From: Dillenia suffruticosa
Lineage: Eukaryota; Streptophyta; Magnoliopsida; Dilleniales; Dilleniaceae
Assembly: GCA_033439265.1 (NCBI GenBank)
Contig: JAVTVX010000031.1
Location: forward strand, 13,987,001 to 14,051,000
DNA length: 64,000 nucleotides
Reading direction: 5' to 3'
Notes under the pieces: model-generated
The model's database searches: none
Seen by the model: the letters and a program-made list of their open reading frames with translations, nothing else
Told to the model about the DNA's origin: nothing
Program-made: the position numbers and the translations under genes
Part shown: in pieces, positions 46,662 to 59,122 of the stretch
How positions within the stretch are numbered: the first letter of the stretch is position 1
How the letters are laid out: every line of letters starts with the position of its first letter

Positions 46662-48480
46662 CAAATCTTTCTTTTCCAGCTCTGTAATTTCCCACCAATT
46701 TAAGCACAAAACCTAAAACCCCAGTTGCGATCCTCAATCAATCCTATGCAATACGAGTGGAAAACAACAATTTTATTTCACATCTAAGAAAGAACATATG
46801 TTCACAAGTCTCTCTCTCCGTCTCTCTTTCTCTAAATGTTTGGCTGGGAATGGGAAGCTGGTGTGTGGCGCAGGGACAGCTCCGGGAAAAGCCTAGGACA
46901 TAAATATCTGCAAATTTCCAATTCGTAGACATTAATGCAAAAATGGAGACATCAAGCATAGTTTCCACAAATACCATTAATGGTATTATAGCTTTATTTT
47001 TTTAATGATAAAATTTTTAATACCGTCAGCAGGAAACATCCTGGTCTTTTTTTTTATTGGACGTATTAGCATCGATAATTAATTTATTGATTTAATTAAT
47101 CTGATTTGAATTGATTTACGATTATTAAAAGATAAATTCTTTTGATATTTAATTATTTTTATTGTTAAAATTTAAATCGACTCATACCTGATTAAAAAAT
47201 TTTAATATTTTTATTATTGAACTGACAAAAGGTTGGAGTCGTGTCTCATCACTCTTTGTATCAAGAGACCTTAGATCTACCATGCTGCTTTCAAGGCCAA
47301 AATTTAAGATTTTTCTCTTTTGAATTACCGAATACATTTATAAAAATCCAAATATACCCTTAATTTTAGACACTAGAATGCGGGATCAAAGGGCATGGAT
47401 GCTTGGGGTTAATAAGTAAATTGGTCTACCAACAATTGTTCCCAACGGTCAAATTCCAAGAACAAAGAATTTTCTTTCTCAAATTTTTAGCCAAAGACTA
47501 AATATAAAAGGATAAGAGTTCTCACTCTCCATAGAAATTATGACCCCACTTATTTCTCCATTGTTCATATTTAGTTAATTATATATAAAAAAAATATTCA
47601 CACCACTTAAAATTATAATATCACGCTTTTTAAAATAATGACTAAATATATATATATTTTGTGCATTCTAATATAAATTTAAAAAAACAAATAGTATTCT
47701 TGCATTAGGCGACAGACAGAAAGCCAAAGCATGAGGAAAGCACACCCCTTTGGAGATTAGGATAAAAAATATGTGACCATCTTTGTATATATTGATACAA
47801 GAGAATGTAATCTGAGTCATCAACTTAACAATTTAATCTTATTCTACAGCCCCATATGACAAGATTGGTTTGGATGGACGTGGGGTTTGCTTAATTTTAG
47901 TTTTCTAGAGGGAATACATTCGATGTGGAAGCCTCGTACCTTCGTGAATGATTGTGATCACTGGTCTAAAATTGTGTATTTTACATGTATAACGTATTTA
48001 AGACTCTATTCCATAAGATTTTATTTATAATTAAAAAAATGAGAATTAATAATATAAATCTTACCCTATTTAGTTTCAACTAAAAAATAAATTTGATTTA
48101 TTTATGAACTGAAATAAAGAGTTTATCTGTAAATAAAGTCAATGAACCCATAATAAGGATTAAACTCCTTGTAGGGACATCTAAATAGTAAAGGGTTATT
48201 GTTCAATTGTCTTTTTTTAAATTTCATATTCAAACAATATATATATTTTCATAATTTTCATAATCTTTATATAATAAAAAAATAATAAAGATTAAAAATT
48301 AAAATGTGTAATTCAATTAAATTTATATATTTGGAATAATAAAAATAGATCATAAAATGTAAATTTATTTATAAATAATGTCATTTACTTAATTATCCAA
48401 GAATTCTTCCTGAAAATTGATTAGGATAAAATATTAACGTATGGAAGCATAGTCTATAATGCTGCAAATCCTAAAATTCG
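46662..48480. other. SWEET2 promoter side, intergenic
   Basis: A pyrimidine-rich stretch (46805-46835) could be in the 5' UTR. The remainder is AT-rich with no gene. Confidence 0.5.
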
Positions 48481-49200
48481 GATATTCCTTCCTGGTTCCT
48501 GCAGTCAAATCCAATCTTTCTAGATCTGTCTCTCCGGTGGGACCCGACCCAAAATGAAAAATCCGAATTTTCGATTCCCCAAAATATCCCATCCACCTCA
48601 TCATCATCAATCACGTGGTTCAAAAAACTAAGGAATTGGAAACTAGAAATAAAATATTAAATAGTACAAATCCACAAATTTTCTGGAAAAAAAAAAAGAA
48701 AATTTATGAAACATTCGACCACCTTCACATTCAGATATGCATGAATGGAATAGCTTTCCTCGTACACCCATTTTGTTCTGCCCCCACCAAACCCGACCCC
48801 ACCGCCACCGCCACCGCCATCCCCACCCCACCAATCTTGAAAATTGAAAACGTGAAAAATATTAATTAGAAAAATGGGGTGCGCCTGAATTGTGGCCCAA
48901 CTTCTCCGGTGGCACTCTTTTTCCTCTCTCTTTCTTTCACTGCGTAGGGCATTCCAATAAATAGGAAAACGATAATTCCATTAATGATATGATCACTTTC
49001 TTTCTTCAAAAGCTACGCGTGCTGCCATTGTGCAATGAGAACGACCCAACATGGCAGTGCACAATATCTGCAGTGGCGAGAAATTTCCCAAGGTTCTTCG
49101 TCCGTACATCTCTTGTGTTTTTTTTTTTTTAAATACCTTTTCTTTAAGGTGAATTTTGGGAGAGACGTTCCTCTAAGTTTGAGAGTATTGAATGGAAACA
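48481..49200. other. Higher-GC island with no recognised gene
   Basis: Composition is nearer to genic, with a (CCACCG)n stretch at 48796-48820. The longest frame is 84 codons (48615-48869) with no family resemblance. I do not call a gene here. Confidence 0.4.
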
Positions 49201-49204
49201 TAAA

Positions 49205-49375
49205 TGTATATGAAATTATATAAAGAAATGATATTTTATTAGAATATATAAAATAAAAATGTGAGCAAATATATAAATTTAAAAAATATAAAGATTTTTA
49301 TGTAAATATTAATTATTTAATTGAAATAACAAAATAGATAAATTTCATAATAAGAATTTAAAATAATCAAATATG
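49205..49375. repeat. AT-rich dispersed repeat, copy 1
   Basis: Shares AAAGATTTTTATxTAAATATTAATTA and AATAATCAAATATGTAATxxT phrases with 50985-51115 and 51530-51780. Probably an old transposon-derived family of unknown type. Confidence 0.5.
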
Positions 49376-50144
49376 TAATTGTAAATCAATGTAGAGGGGA
49401 TGAATAGATAGGTTAGAGTAATGATTTTTGATATTTTTCTAATTTTTAAAACTAGCAGAAAATAAGAATAGAAAGTGAAAATATAAAATAATAAAAAAAA
49501 CATGAGACACAAAGTTTTATAATGGTTCCACAACTTGATGTACATTTACTTTCATACATCCTCTTGAATTTTCATTATTTTCTTAAATAGTACAACCCAC
49601 TTGTTTCTCAAGTGTAATTGAAACCTTACAAAAATTTCATCCATAAATACTTATTCTTTCCCTCTCTAGAACCCAAATCGAGAAATACTTTTGTTTATTT
49701 TCAACTTTCAATACAGAGACGAGAGGTGTTACAAGAAAACGAGATTAATCCTCAAAAATAACAAAATTTGAGCTCAATAAAAATTACATAGAAGAGAATA
49801 TAAGAGGAATAAAGAACAAAGTATATTTATGAAAAATAAAGTATTTAATACGTTCATTGTAAGTTAATTTCACAACTACTTTTCTATTTCTTCATAATTT
49901 TGATATTTGTTACAGACTTAAAGAAAGCTGTTGAATTAGTAGATCGATTTCGAACGTTACTCATTAACACTTCCGTCATTTCTCATTAAATATTTTTTTC
50001 CTGTTGTTGTATGAATAAGAAGCCAATTTCTTCTTTAAGACGGTCAACTTTAGGTTTACAAAAGAAACATATGTTTTTCCTGCACATTAACTTGTTAGAA
50101 TACATAGAACCCAATAATTATAAAATATGTTTGCTTATGGTCGA

Positions 50145-50880
50145 CATGAAAATGTATTTGGTCGACTCAAATTTAAAATTTTTAGGCCATTGAAGCATAA
50201 ATGTGAGTGTGAGTTGACTTATTAAATTAGAGTTAACCTAATATTCTTTGCAAACCAAGTTTGAATCGAAATACTAAACTTCTAGGTCAACCAATTTTGA
50301 AGAATCAAATGAATAGATAAAATACAAGTCAACCTATGATGCAAATAGGTCGACCTAGTGAGTTGATAAGGTCGACTTGATGGGCATGGGAGGTTGGACT
50401 GAAGAGTTGAAGGGTTAGGGTTTGAAGCATGAGGGTCAACCTCATGGAGACATGGGTCAACCCAACGAGTGTGTGGGTTGACCTAATGAATGGTTGGGTC
50501 GATCTATTTAGTTTTTATCCTAAAATATTCTAAGTGTGAAATGATGAGTCAACTCAAAATAGAGATTTCAGGGTTTAAGTAAATCTTGGGTTGACCTGTA
50601 CTTCAAGGGATTTCAGAGCTTAAGTAATCTTGGGTTGACTTGTACTTCAATAGGTCAACTTACATCGATAAGGAGTAGATTTGTCGAGTGTATGGGTCGA
50701 CCTAATAGAGAGTTTGATCGACCCAGTGTATAATTGGGTTGATCTATTGAGTGTGGTTGTTGACTTTTTGTTTTCTTCCAAAATTTTTTTTGGGTTGCTT
50801 GCATGATAGACTAGTGACGCTTGGGTCAACCTATGATACAAGAGGTCGACCTAGTAAAGGTCATGGGCAAGTCAACATGA
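50145..50880. repeat. Degenerate minisatellite with GGTCGACC core
   Basis: About twenty copies of GGTCrACC or its variants (GGTTGACC, GGTCAACC, GGTCGACT) at irregular 15-45 bp steps, with recurring linkers such as CTAATGAGTGTGTG and CTATGATACAA. The core is its own reverse complement, and GGTTGACC pairs with GGTCAACC, so the array can fold on itself. Confidence 0.8.
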
Positions 50881-50984
50881 TCTAATCAAGCTCCAAATTG
50901 TATATCCAAATTTGTTTATACTTGATTTCTCTTACTTTGATTACTATCAAAACTCAATTTTATCAATCAGTATTTATAATTTAT

Positions 50985-51115
50985 AAGAAAAATAATATAA
51001 AATATAAAATCATAATTAAAAAATAAATAAATTTAATAAATATAAAAAAATATATAAATATATAAAAAATGTAAAGATTTTTATATAAATATTAATTAAT
51101 TTAATTGTTGAGAAG
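50985..51115. repeat. AT-rich dispersed repeat, copy 2
   Basis: See 49205; contains GTAAAGATTTTTATATAAAT and ATTAATTAATTTAATTG. Confidence 0.45.
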
Positions 51116-51529
51116 TTTTAATAATGAAAAATATTTTAAAAATAGAAAATGTTAATGTTAATAAATTTTTATACATAAGATCTATAAGATCTATTCGTAC
51201 CATTCTACAATACCATTCTCCAATAAAGAGAGAAATAAAAATTTAAGTTTTGTATTTAATTGTGTTTGAGCTTACACATTTAAAGTAGTTACACAAAGAG
51301 ACACAATATATATATATATATAGATGGTATGATTTACAAATTATTAAAAAATTAATTAAAATAAATTGTTATAACATATTTTAATGATTGGACTAAAATG
51401 ATACTTTAGTGATTTGTCCGATCACAGAGGATGGAGGCAAGATATTATTTTTGGATTAAAGTATTTTTAACTTAATTTATCTTTCTCTATCTTGTTAAAT
51501 AATATTTTTTAATTACATGAATTGATATC

Positions 51530-51780
51530 TTGTAAAAATACATGAAATAAAAATATGGATAAATATAAAATACAATTATTTTTATATAAATATTAATTAA
51601 TTTATAAAAATATAGAATAGTCATATTTTATAATAAAAATCTAAAATAATCAAATATGTAATCATTAGTCATAAAACAAATAATATATAAAATAAAAATT
51701 ATAAATAAATAAATAAATAATTTATTAAATATAAAAAATATGTAATTATAGGAAATGTAAAGATTTATAAATATTTTAAA
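51530..51780. repeat. AT-rich dispersed repeat, copy 3
   Basis: See 49205; the longest copy, followed by a partial second unit with GGAAATGTAAAGATTTATAA. Confidence 0.45.
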
Positions 51781-52132
51781 AAGCTTGATTTGATGAATGA
51801 GGGAAATTTTAAAGTAATATTTAAGGTTCAAAGTACAAATTTCTTTAAATGACATAAGGCCAAGTTGGAGTTTATATGCTAAGAGGATAAAATTGAATTA
51901 ATGTTAATATTTTCTTGTTTTCTTTTATTTTTTATTTTTATTTTTGATACAAATGAATATAATATTTATCTCTTATTGAAATTGAAACCCTTTCTAATAG
52001 TATTCTTATTTTATTTATTTATTCTCATTTTAATGTTAATATTTTTTTTCCAAATAAATTTACAATTCCATATTAAAATTATGTAAAACTGGATCCCCAT
52101 TTTCTATTCTACCCTAAAATTCTTGCTTTCCT

Positions 52133-52137
52133 ATTGG
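52133..52137 (-). promoter_or_regulatory. Inverted CCAAT box (ATTGG), EXO1 promoter
   Basis: CTATTGGTTG lies 26 bp before the E2F-like site. Inverted CCAAT boxes bind NF-Y and often accompany E2F sites in S-phase promoters. Confidence 0.5.
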
Positions 52138-52158
52138 TTGTCCCCCCAAAACCAAAAC

Positions 52159-52166
52159 TTCCCGCC
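52159..52166 (+). promoter_or_regulatory. E2F-like site (TTCCCGCC), EXO1 promoter
   Basis: Matches the plant E2F core (WTTSSCSS type) about 215 bp before the EXO1 start. Fits a DNA repair/replication gene expressed in S phase; function is inferred from the motif only. Confidence 0.55.
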
Positions 52167-52218
52167 CTTTTCTTTGGGCACTGAATTAAGAACCCTCGAC
52201 TCCTCCTGCCTCCCATCT

Positions 52219-52224
<6 letters not shown>

Positions 52225-52287
<63 letters not shown>
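52225..52287. repeat. (CT)n in EXO1 leader
   Basis: About 30 CT units in the probable 5' UTR or core promoter. A purine tract (GGGGGGGGGAGGGAGAGAG) at 52356-52380 then abuts the start codon, so leader RNA could pair CT with GA. Confidence 0.9.
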
Positions 52288-52290
<3 letters not shown>

Positions 52291-52380
52291 AATCTAACAG
52301 CTCTCGACACCATAGAGGAAGATCCATTTCGATAACGGAAAGGAAGATCGATTAGGGGGGGGGGAGGGAGAGAGAGAGAG

Positions 52381-55300
52381 ATGGGAATACAGGGGCTATT
52401 GCCACTATTGAAATCAATAATGGTGCCAATACACATAAAAGATGTAAAAGGATGCAGTGTTGCCGTCGATACATATTCTTGGCTCCACAAAGGTGCCTTG
52501 TCTTGCAGCACCGATCTTTGTAAAGGTCTCCCCACCACCAGGTCTCTCTCTCTCTCTCTCTTTCTCTCCCTCACGCGTGCGCAAAATTACTAATTTATCA
52601 AATTACATTGTAGATGTGTTATGTCATTGGCAATGGTGTTTAATTTCACAAACCCATTTGAAATTGGCAGTATTGAAGAAATGGGGTTGATGACAAATGA
52701 TCATTTCCCCTAATTTCAATTAAATTTGACCAGTGGAATTAGGAAAATTAACAAATTCTTGGATAAAAGGAAAAGACATTTATTTTTTCTGAAAAGGGTT
52801 TTTGATTTTTTTAATGTTTTTCTGGGAGGTTATTTTGTTGGTAGGAAATATTCTGATTTAATAGATGCTCTTTTTATCTGATTTTTTTTTTTTTTTTTTT
52901 TTTTCAGGCATATTGAGTATTGCATGCATAGGGTAAATTTGCTGAGACATTATGGGGTTAAGCCAGTTATGGTCTTTGATGGAGGGCCTTTGCCAATGAA
53001 GAGTGATCAAGAGAACAAGCGTGCTAGGTCAGTTGTTCTCATTTCATTTTGACTTCTTGCATTAGTCTGGTCTATTGGAAATTGTGAATTTGGTACAGTC
53101 TACACAGCGTGTCAGTGTTGGTGTCTCTGTTGGACACATTCTATGGACACTACAGTATTTTGTTACAACAATGTGAAATTTTTATATGATTTTTTTTCGT
53201 GCTGCACTGTGTCATAGCCTGTGGCCTATGTCCACGTTTGTTCTTCATTGCTTGGTTTGACATCATTTGGAGTTGGTACAACTTGCTTCCAAGTCTAAAA
53301 CATAGCACTGTCTTCTTGTTTCAAACTGATTATAGGTGATTTCAAGTACAGGGCATATAATAACATTCATTGAAAGATATCAGCTGAAGAGGGAACGTAG
53401 TGTAGAGCTCATGATCAATGCCAAAGACTAGGAAGATCAGGGGGCAATTGAAACCATAAACTGGAATCAGCTTTCTGACAATTGCCTACTTTCTTGTTTG
53501 AATTTTGGGTGGATAAGATTGGACTATAACACCTTAAAGGCATGCTTGATATGGGGAAAAGGATGAAGGGGTAAATTTTGAAAAATTTGAACCATGCTTG
53601 TAAAGTTATACGTTTGCTGCCCCCATAAGTTTACACCAAATGGTGGATATCATGCCCTTAAAGGGGATCCTATGTAATTTTAATATACAATATTATCCTT
53701 TTTCCTCGTACCTTCTCTTATTCTGTGAATATCTGTGCATCAACCAAATAAACTTGTATATTATATGATATATTTTGCATTTGCCCCATATCCTTTCCTC
53801 TCTCTACCAGACATGCCCTAATATCCAAAAATAGATAGGTCAGACTTTGTTTTGTTGCAACTGTATGGGGTTATGCAGATGGTGTGAGAATCTTACTGAG
53901 TTTCTGATGCAGGTCTAGGAAGGAAAATCTTGAACGTGCTATTGAACATGAGTCCAGTGGAAATTCTGCTGCTGCTTATGAGTGCTACCAGAAAGCTGTT
54001 GATATCTCACCCCAGATTGCATATGAACTAATTCAGGTAGCAAATGGTGTTCTCTTGCTATTCCTCATAATATAAATTACTAATCAAAATGGAGATAGCT
54101 AATATTATCTCATCTATTTGGTATTTCTCCAATTGGAAGGTCTTAAAGAAGGAGAATGTGTCTTATGTAGTGGCCCCCTATGAGGCAGATGCCCAAATGA
54201 CCTTCTTATCCATCGGCAAACAGGTTGATGCAGTTATAACTGAAGATTCTGATTTAATAGCTTTTGGTTGTCCAAGAGTAAGTTTATCATTGGTTAATAA
54301 AGTGAGGCACAACACTTTTTGACCTTTAATTTATGCATGATGTTACAATTTCTTTACCTGACAGATTATCTTCAAAATGGACAAGTTTGGGCAAGGTGTA
54401 GAATTCCAATATTCCAGGTTACACAAGAACAAAGACCTAAATTTTATGAAATTTAACAATCAGATGGTTCTTGAAATGTGCATTTTAAGTGGCTGTGACT
54501 ATCTGCAGTCGCTACCTGGAATGGGCCTTAAAAGGGCTCATGCACTTATTAAGAAATATGGAAGTTATGACAAGGTGAGTAATAGAGTCAACTCCATGGA
54601 CGGAGAAAGCTGACTTAAGCTACAATGCATGCTCTTGATGTCTCAATTAGTTTTCATATTTAGAATCTGTCTTCAACTTACTCTTGGTGTTTCAAGAACT
54701 TGCTTACAACAATTCCTGTAATTATTGCTTCACTGGCATACTCACTCCTAGATGATGATCCGTTATCTCCAGGTGATTAAGCACCTGAAGTTTAATGGCA
54801 TTTCAATTCCTCCACTTTATGAAGAATTATTCAAGAAGGCAGTATTAACATTTCAGCACCAACGAGTATATGATCCTAAGATTGAAGACATAAGGCATAT
54901 GACTGACATCTACGATGCCATGGGTGACGATTTGGATTTCTTAGGCCCATATCCTCCTTCACTTGTTCCATTTCCATCAATTTCGCACATGTTTTCCATG
55001 CTTTATTTTTCTTTTATTTATGTAAAGTACATCAGTATTTCTTTAACTTCTTGCACATTTCTACCGCCCCATCTGGCTAAAGGTATTGCAGAAGGAAATC
55101 TTGATCCATTCACTAAAGAGCCGTTTCAGGTCCCTTTTTTTTGTATTGTTGGCAATAATCTTTTCATTGATTCATAATCCCCTGGAAACCACTTGTGTTT
55201 TATGTTCCATGCTGGTGCAGTGTAAAATGTTTATAAGAACATTTTTTCGAACTATTATTCTTCCTCACCATAATCTCTTAGGTGTTGTCGACTTATACTT

Positions 55301-58300
55301 AGCTGAGGTCATGTTTAGATATCCTTTTTTTATTGGTACCCTTGGGAATCTCAGGTGCCTGAAATTAAAAGAAAAAGGTGTTTTGTGATTTGTCTATGTT
55401 CTGGTGATGGCCATGAAATATATATTCTGTTCTTAAACACTGATCTTTCACTGAAGTGGTTGGGTGATGGTGTGGAAAAACAATGCAAGTCTTATTGAAC
55501 AATTTTTATAAATCAAATTTTTGGGTTATAGATGCAAGATCTCATTTCACTAGTTTTAACTACTTTTACTACCAGCATCTGAGTTTAGTTCTCTGTTCTT
55601 TTAATATTGGCAGGGGAGCAATGCTTGTGCTGGCGTTGTGCTTCCTGAAACTTGCCAGCTGAAAAACTACAAACCCGAAAGTGACAAGAAAAAACTAGAT
55701 TTGCCTGTGCAGAAGAACCTTCTGACAAACTATTTTTGTATCCTACAGGGTCTAATTTTCTTTATTCTTGTATGCGTCATGCTTGTGAATGTATATTTGT
55801 GCATTATACGGTATCCTTGCTCCTTGTGTCATTTGTGGAAATCAAAATTTAAGCAATTGGGAAGATGATTAAAGCTGTCATTGATATGGATCAAGTTCAA
55901 GAAAAGTTGATCAAAGGTGGTTATTTCTTTTCTTTTGATTTCAGATCTGATCTCTACCGCTTTCTAACTTCTCAAGACCACAATAGATAAACATCTTAGC
56001 CTCCTATGCTTTAGATGATACGGATCCTATCTGCATGGTCGGAAACATGTTGCCATCATTGGAACAAAGATCTTTAATGGGAGAATTGATGGAAGAATAA
56101 GCCTCTAGTTAAAGTTTAAGATAGTGATTGGCATGGTGGTACTGAAGATGAAACAAATGCATGGTTGGTAAAATATATAGGATCCGATATCAATGCTTCG
56201 GTAAAGTGGGTATTTTGATGGAGATAGCGGCGATGATTATCAGAGAAGTTTCTGTCTATGTGTGATATTGCAGGATGCCATTCTTGACAACCAGGTTTCA
56301 CAATGCAACAAGAACATAGCATTCCATTATGTGTTTATTAATATAAAATATGCATCTCATCTGGGAAGATGCATGCCTATTTTGTCTTCCTTAACTGGAA
56401 CAACTAAGGCTTTGCATCTCTTGACGCAAAAAGAAAATTCAGGGCTCCTCGACTCAGTCCAAAGATCTCAGAACTACCTGATGGATCTTCTCCCACATCC
56501 AAGGACTGTGTTCAGGATGCTGCACCTTGTAACAGAAACTCCTCAGCTACTTCCTTGAATGATAACGTGGACCTTCGAAATTCCCCACCATCAAAGGATA
56601 CTGTGAGTGATATAGATTGGAACTTTAAAAGCATTCCTAATTTTTACCTGATGAAATTCTTCAATGACATTTTTGTTCATTTCTGTGTTATTTTTCTTGA
56701 CTTATTTCATTTCCTCTTTCTTCAGCTGGGCAATTCTGTCATCAAAGCTCATGCAGATTGGAAATGTACTAGTAATGGTAAGGAAAGTTTCCAATACATA
56801 TCTCTCGTGATTGCCTTGTCATCTTGCACTTATTTTATTACATTTCATGCTCCTAGAGGGACAGAACAATATGAACTTTGTTATGAGTGTGACAAGAAGC
56901 CCCGAAAATCCTCTGCTGTTTAAGTCGACACAACCCATAAATAAGCTTTGTCGAGTTTTGCATGCTGATCATGACTCCAAAAGCCTGTCAAAAGGAGGTG
57001 AAATAAAAACAAGATTAGAGAATGGAAAGGTCATTGTAAGGAGCCGTTACTTTCAACACAATTTAGCAAAAAGGAGCGTTGAAGACGGTAACACTAAAAA
57101 GCTTTCTGTCACAAATCAAAAGGACGCTGATCGTTGTTTTCAACAAAATTTATTTGAAGAGAACTTTGGAGATGGTATCGGGGAAAATTCCATATTCAGA
57201 AATGACAAAGACGATGATTGTTTTTTTAAACAAAATGTGAACCTTGAAGATGACAACAGTGAAAAGCTCTTACTCAGAAATAACAAACACTTCAATCAGA
57301 TTGGAGAGAACCTATTTTCATATGCTTACACAGGGAGCAGTCATCATAAGAACCCAACCATAAAAAGGAAAGCAGCCCCTGATGGCAGTGCGGATGATGT
57401 AAGTGCACCTTATCTGATATTTTTTGCTCTTTGTTTTTCTTTCCTTTATGTTTTGTCATCTTCAGGAAGTTCTGTTTTTTGTTTGACTGGCTTCTAACTT
57501 CTATCTCCTTCAGCTGGAGGGAAGCACAAAAACTAGGTGCATGCAAGCAGATGCATCTCTTGCTAACCAAAGTATGTATCAGTTACATATTTATCTTGGA
57601 AATTATATGCTCAATCTTTTCAGTTGGGATGCTTTTTTGAACCAAAATGCTGCCTACTCTTTCGTTTTAGTTTACCCATTCTGCATAATGCTTAATGCAT
57701 GGAAGCACATTTTCAGTATATAGATAAAGTGTTGATTCAAGTCTATATTAACTTTTTTTCTTTCACGTGTTTTGACTTTTGAGAACATGTGAATGCTAGT
57801 TTTTTCGTTGTAGATGAAAGGAAGGTAGAACGGTTTTGAATGTGGCGGTAGAGAAATTTTTTCCTGCTTTTGCTTCTCGTTTGAATGGTTGCTTATAAAC
57901 TAGTTAGTTGGTTGCATGATCCAAGGACCTCTTGGTCACGCACAATGGCATCTAAATGCCCAACTGCAGAATGTGAGTACTGTTCATTTGTGTAGTGTTA
58001 TACTTGATATAAAGCTCAGTTCTTGAACAAAGGAACACGCCCTACATGTCATTTTTCTGCTGTCTCAAATGATTAGCTAATTCTATAGATAATTGATCAT
58101 TCCAGGAGGTGAAAACAAGAAAACACATTGCATTTGAGTATGGGAAGCAAATAAATACCTTGGTTTACCTTGTTTATAGATGAAAAATATCAGCACTCAC
58201 CAGACTAGCATCTTGACCATTCTGTTTGGGGCTGAACCTGGAATCAGATATCAACCTACATACTTGTATAATCAATTTGGGATGCAATGAACTTGGCATT

Positions 58301-59122
58301 TTCCATTTGATTCCACTCCTGAAGTGGTTCCATGACATGCCTGAGTTATGTGTAAGATTACTCTAGGCGAAAATCAGTTCATCTATTGAACTTTTACACA
58401 AGCAAAAGGACTAAGCACAAACTGCCACACAGTCTGATGTTGGCCCAGCTTCTGTCGAATTTGGAATCTAGAATTTTTAGCAGATGAGCTTGCACAAATA
58501 AGCCTGTTTGATGCAGCTGTACTAATGATTGAGGTTGAGCTAGTTGTGCATGCTGATACTGCTGCAACCTACATATTTAATGATTTCATGTTATAGACTG
58601 CTTCACTTTACCCTTAGTCCCAATTTGTCCCTGCTAGTTGTTCCAGATACTTTTCTTATAATTCAAAAGCTTTACTCCCATTGTTCATTGCTTTAGGTAC
58701 CTGTTCTTCGACTGTTGATCAGGACTGCAACAAGCTGAAAACGGGGGAAGGAAAGTTTGGCAGTGACATTTCTCATTTAAGCCGTTACTCTGACATAGCA
58801 GAGAAATCAATGGAAAGATTTGTATCAGTTATATCATCATTCAGATGCTCTTCATCTGGCTCTCGTGCTAGTGGTCTTCGTGCCCCTCTGAAAGAAGTAC
58901 GGAATACATGTAATACTAGGTAATATCCTCTGATCTATAACCATCTTATATTGTTTCAAGTATTCTGATTTATACTACTGTAAATTGTAAGTGCATCCAT
59001 CATATTCATTCAAGAGTTTGTCTGTTTGTTGAAGGCCATCCATCAACATAGTGGCAGAGTTGAGCAAATTTGAATATGTACCAAACAAGAGGAAATGTTT
59101 CCAATCATCTCGCAGACACTAA
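52381..59122 (+). CDS. EXO1: Exonuclease 1 (Rad2/XPG-family 5'-3' exonuclease)
   Basis: Fourteen exons: 52381-52541, 52908-53027, 53913-54036, 54140-54277, 54365-54574, 54773-54948, 55057-55129, 55614-55737, 56409-56602, 56726-56777, 56857-57398, 57514-57571, 58697-58919 and 59035-59122; 2283 nt, 760 residues. EXO1 is a nuclear nuclease for mismatch repair, double-strand break resection and recombination. XPG-N spans about 1-99 and XPG-I about 138-220, with a helix-hairpin-helix-like H3TH region near 228-260. All metal ligands are in place: D30, D78, E150, D152, D171, D173 and D226. Conserved [17 protein letters not shown] and [18 protein letters not shown] segments bridge exons 6-9, and the C-terminus has the [25 protein letters not shown] motif. 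Introns 6 and 8 have U12-type signals. Exon 11 encodes a 28-residue internal repeat. Confidence 0.95.
54949..55056 (+). other. EXO1: U12-type AT-AC intron (EXO1 intron 6)
   Basis: Donor CC|ATATCCTCC, branch region TTCTTTAAC (55039-55047) and acceptor TTGCAC|A, with the branch A about 10 nt from the exon. Splicing here yields the expected [14 protein letters not shown] junction; no GT-AG pair does. Length is 108 nt. Confidence 0.85.
55738..56408 (+). other. EXO1: U12-type GT-AG intron (EXO1 intron 8)
   Basis: Donor T|GTATCCTAC matches the U12 RTATCCT core. TTCCTTAAC at 56387-56395 is a perfect U12 branch site about 14 nt before the acceptor TAAG|GC. The join restores [14 protein letters not shown]. 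Confidence 0.85.
57048..57330 (+). repeat. EXO1: Internal 28-29 residue repeat in EXO1 exon 11
   Basis: Aromatic-FQxN units begin at 57048, 57135 and 57219 with a partial one at 57291, spaced 87, 84 and about 70 nt. Each continues with acidic residues, then Asn/Lys. It covers about residues 522-616, in the poorly conserved middle of the protein. Confidence 0.7.

Noticed and set aside
48615..48869. Possible small gene of 84 codons
   Set aside because: No family resemblance, homopolymer and CCACCG repeat inside, and no splice or promoter context.
50145..50880. CRISPR array
   Set aside because: Spacing and units are irregular, there are no constant repeats with unique spacers, and the sequence is a plant nuclear genome.
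54752..55177. EXO1 exon 6 read straight through to exon 7 as one exon
   Set aside because: It would insert 36 hydrophobic residues in a conserved segment. The AT-AC U12 signals give the expected family junction instead. Retention remains possible as a variant and is listed as a finding.
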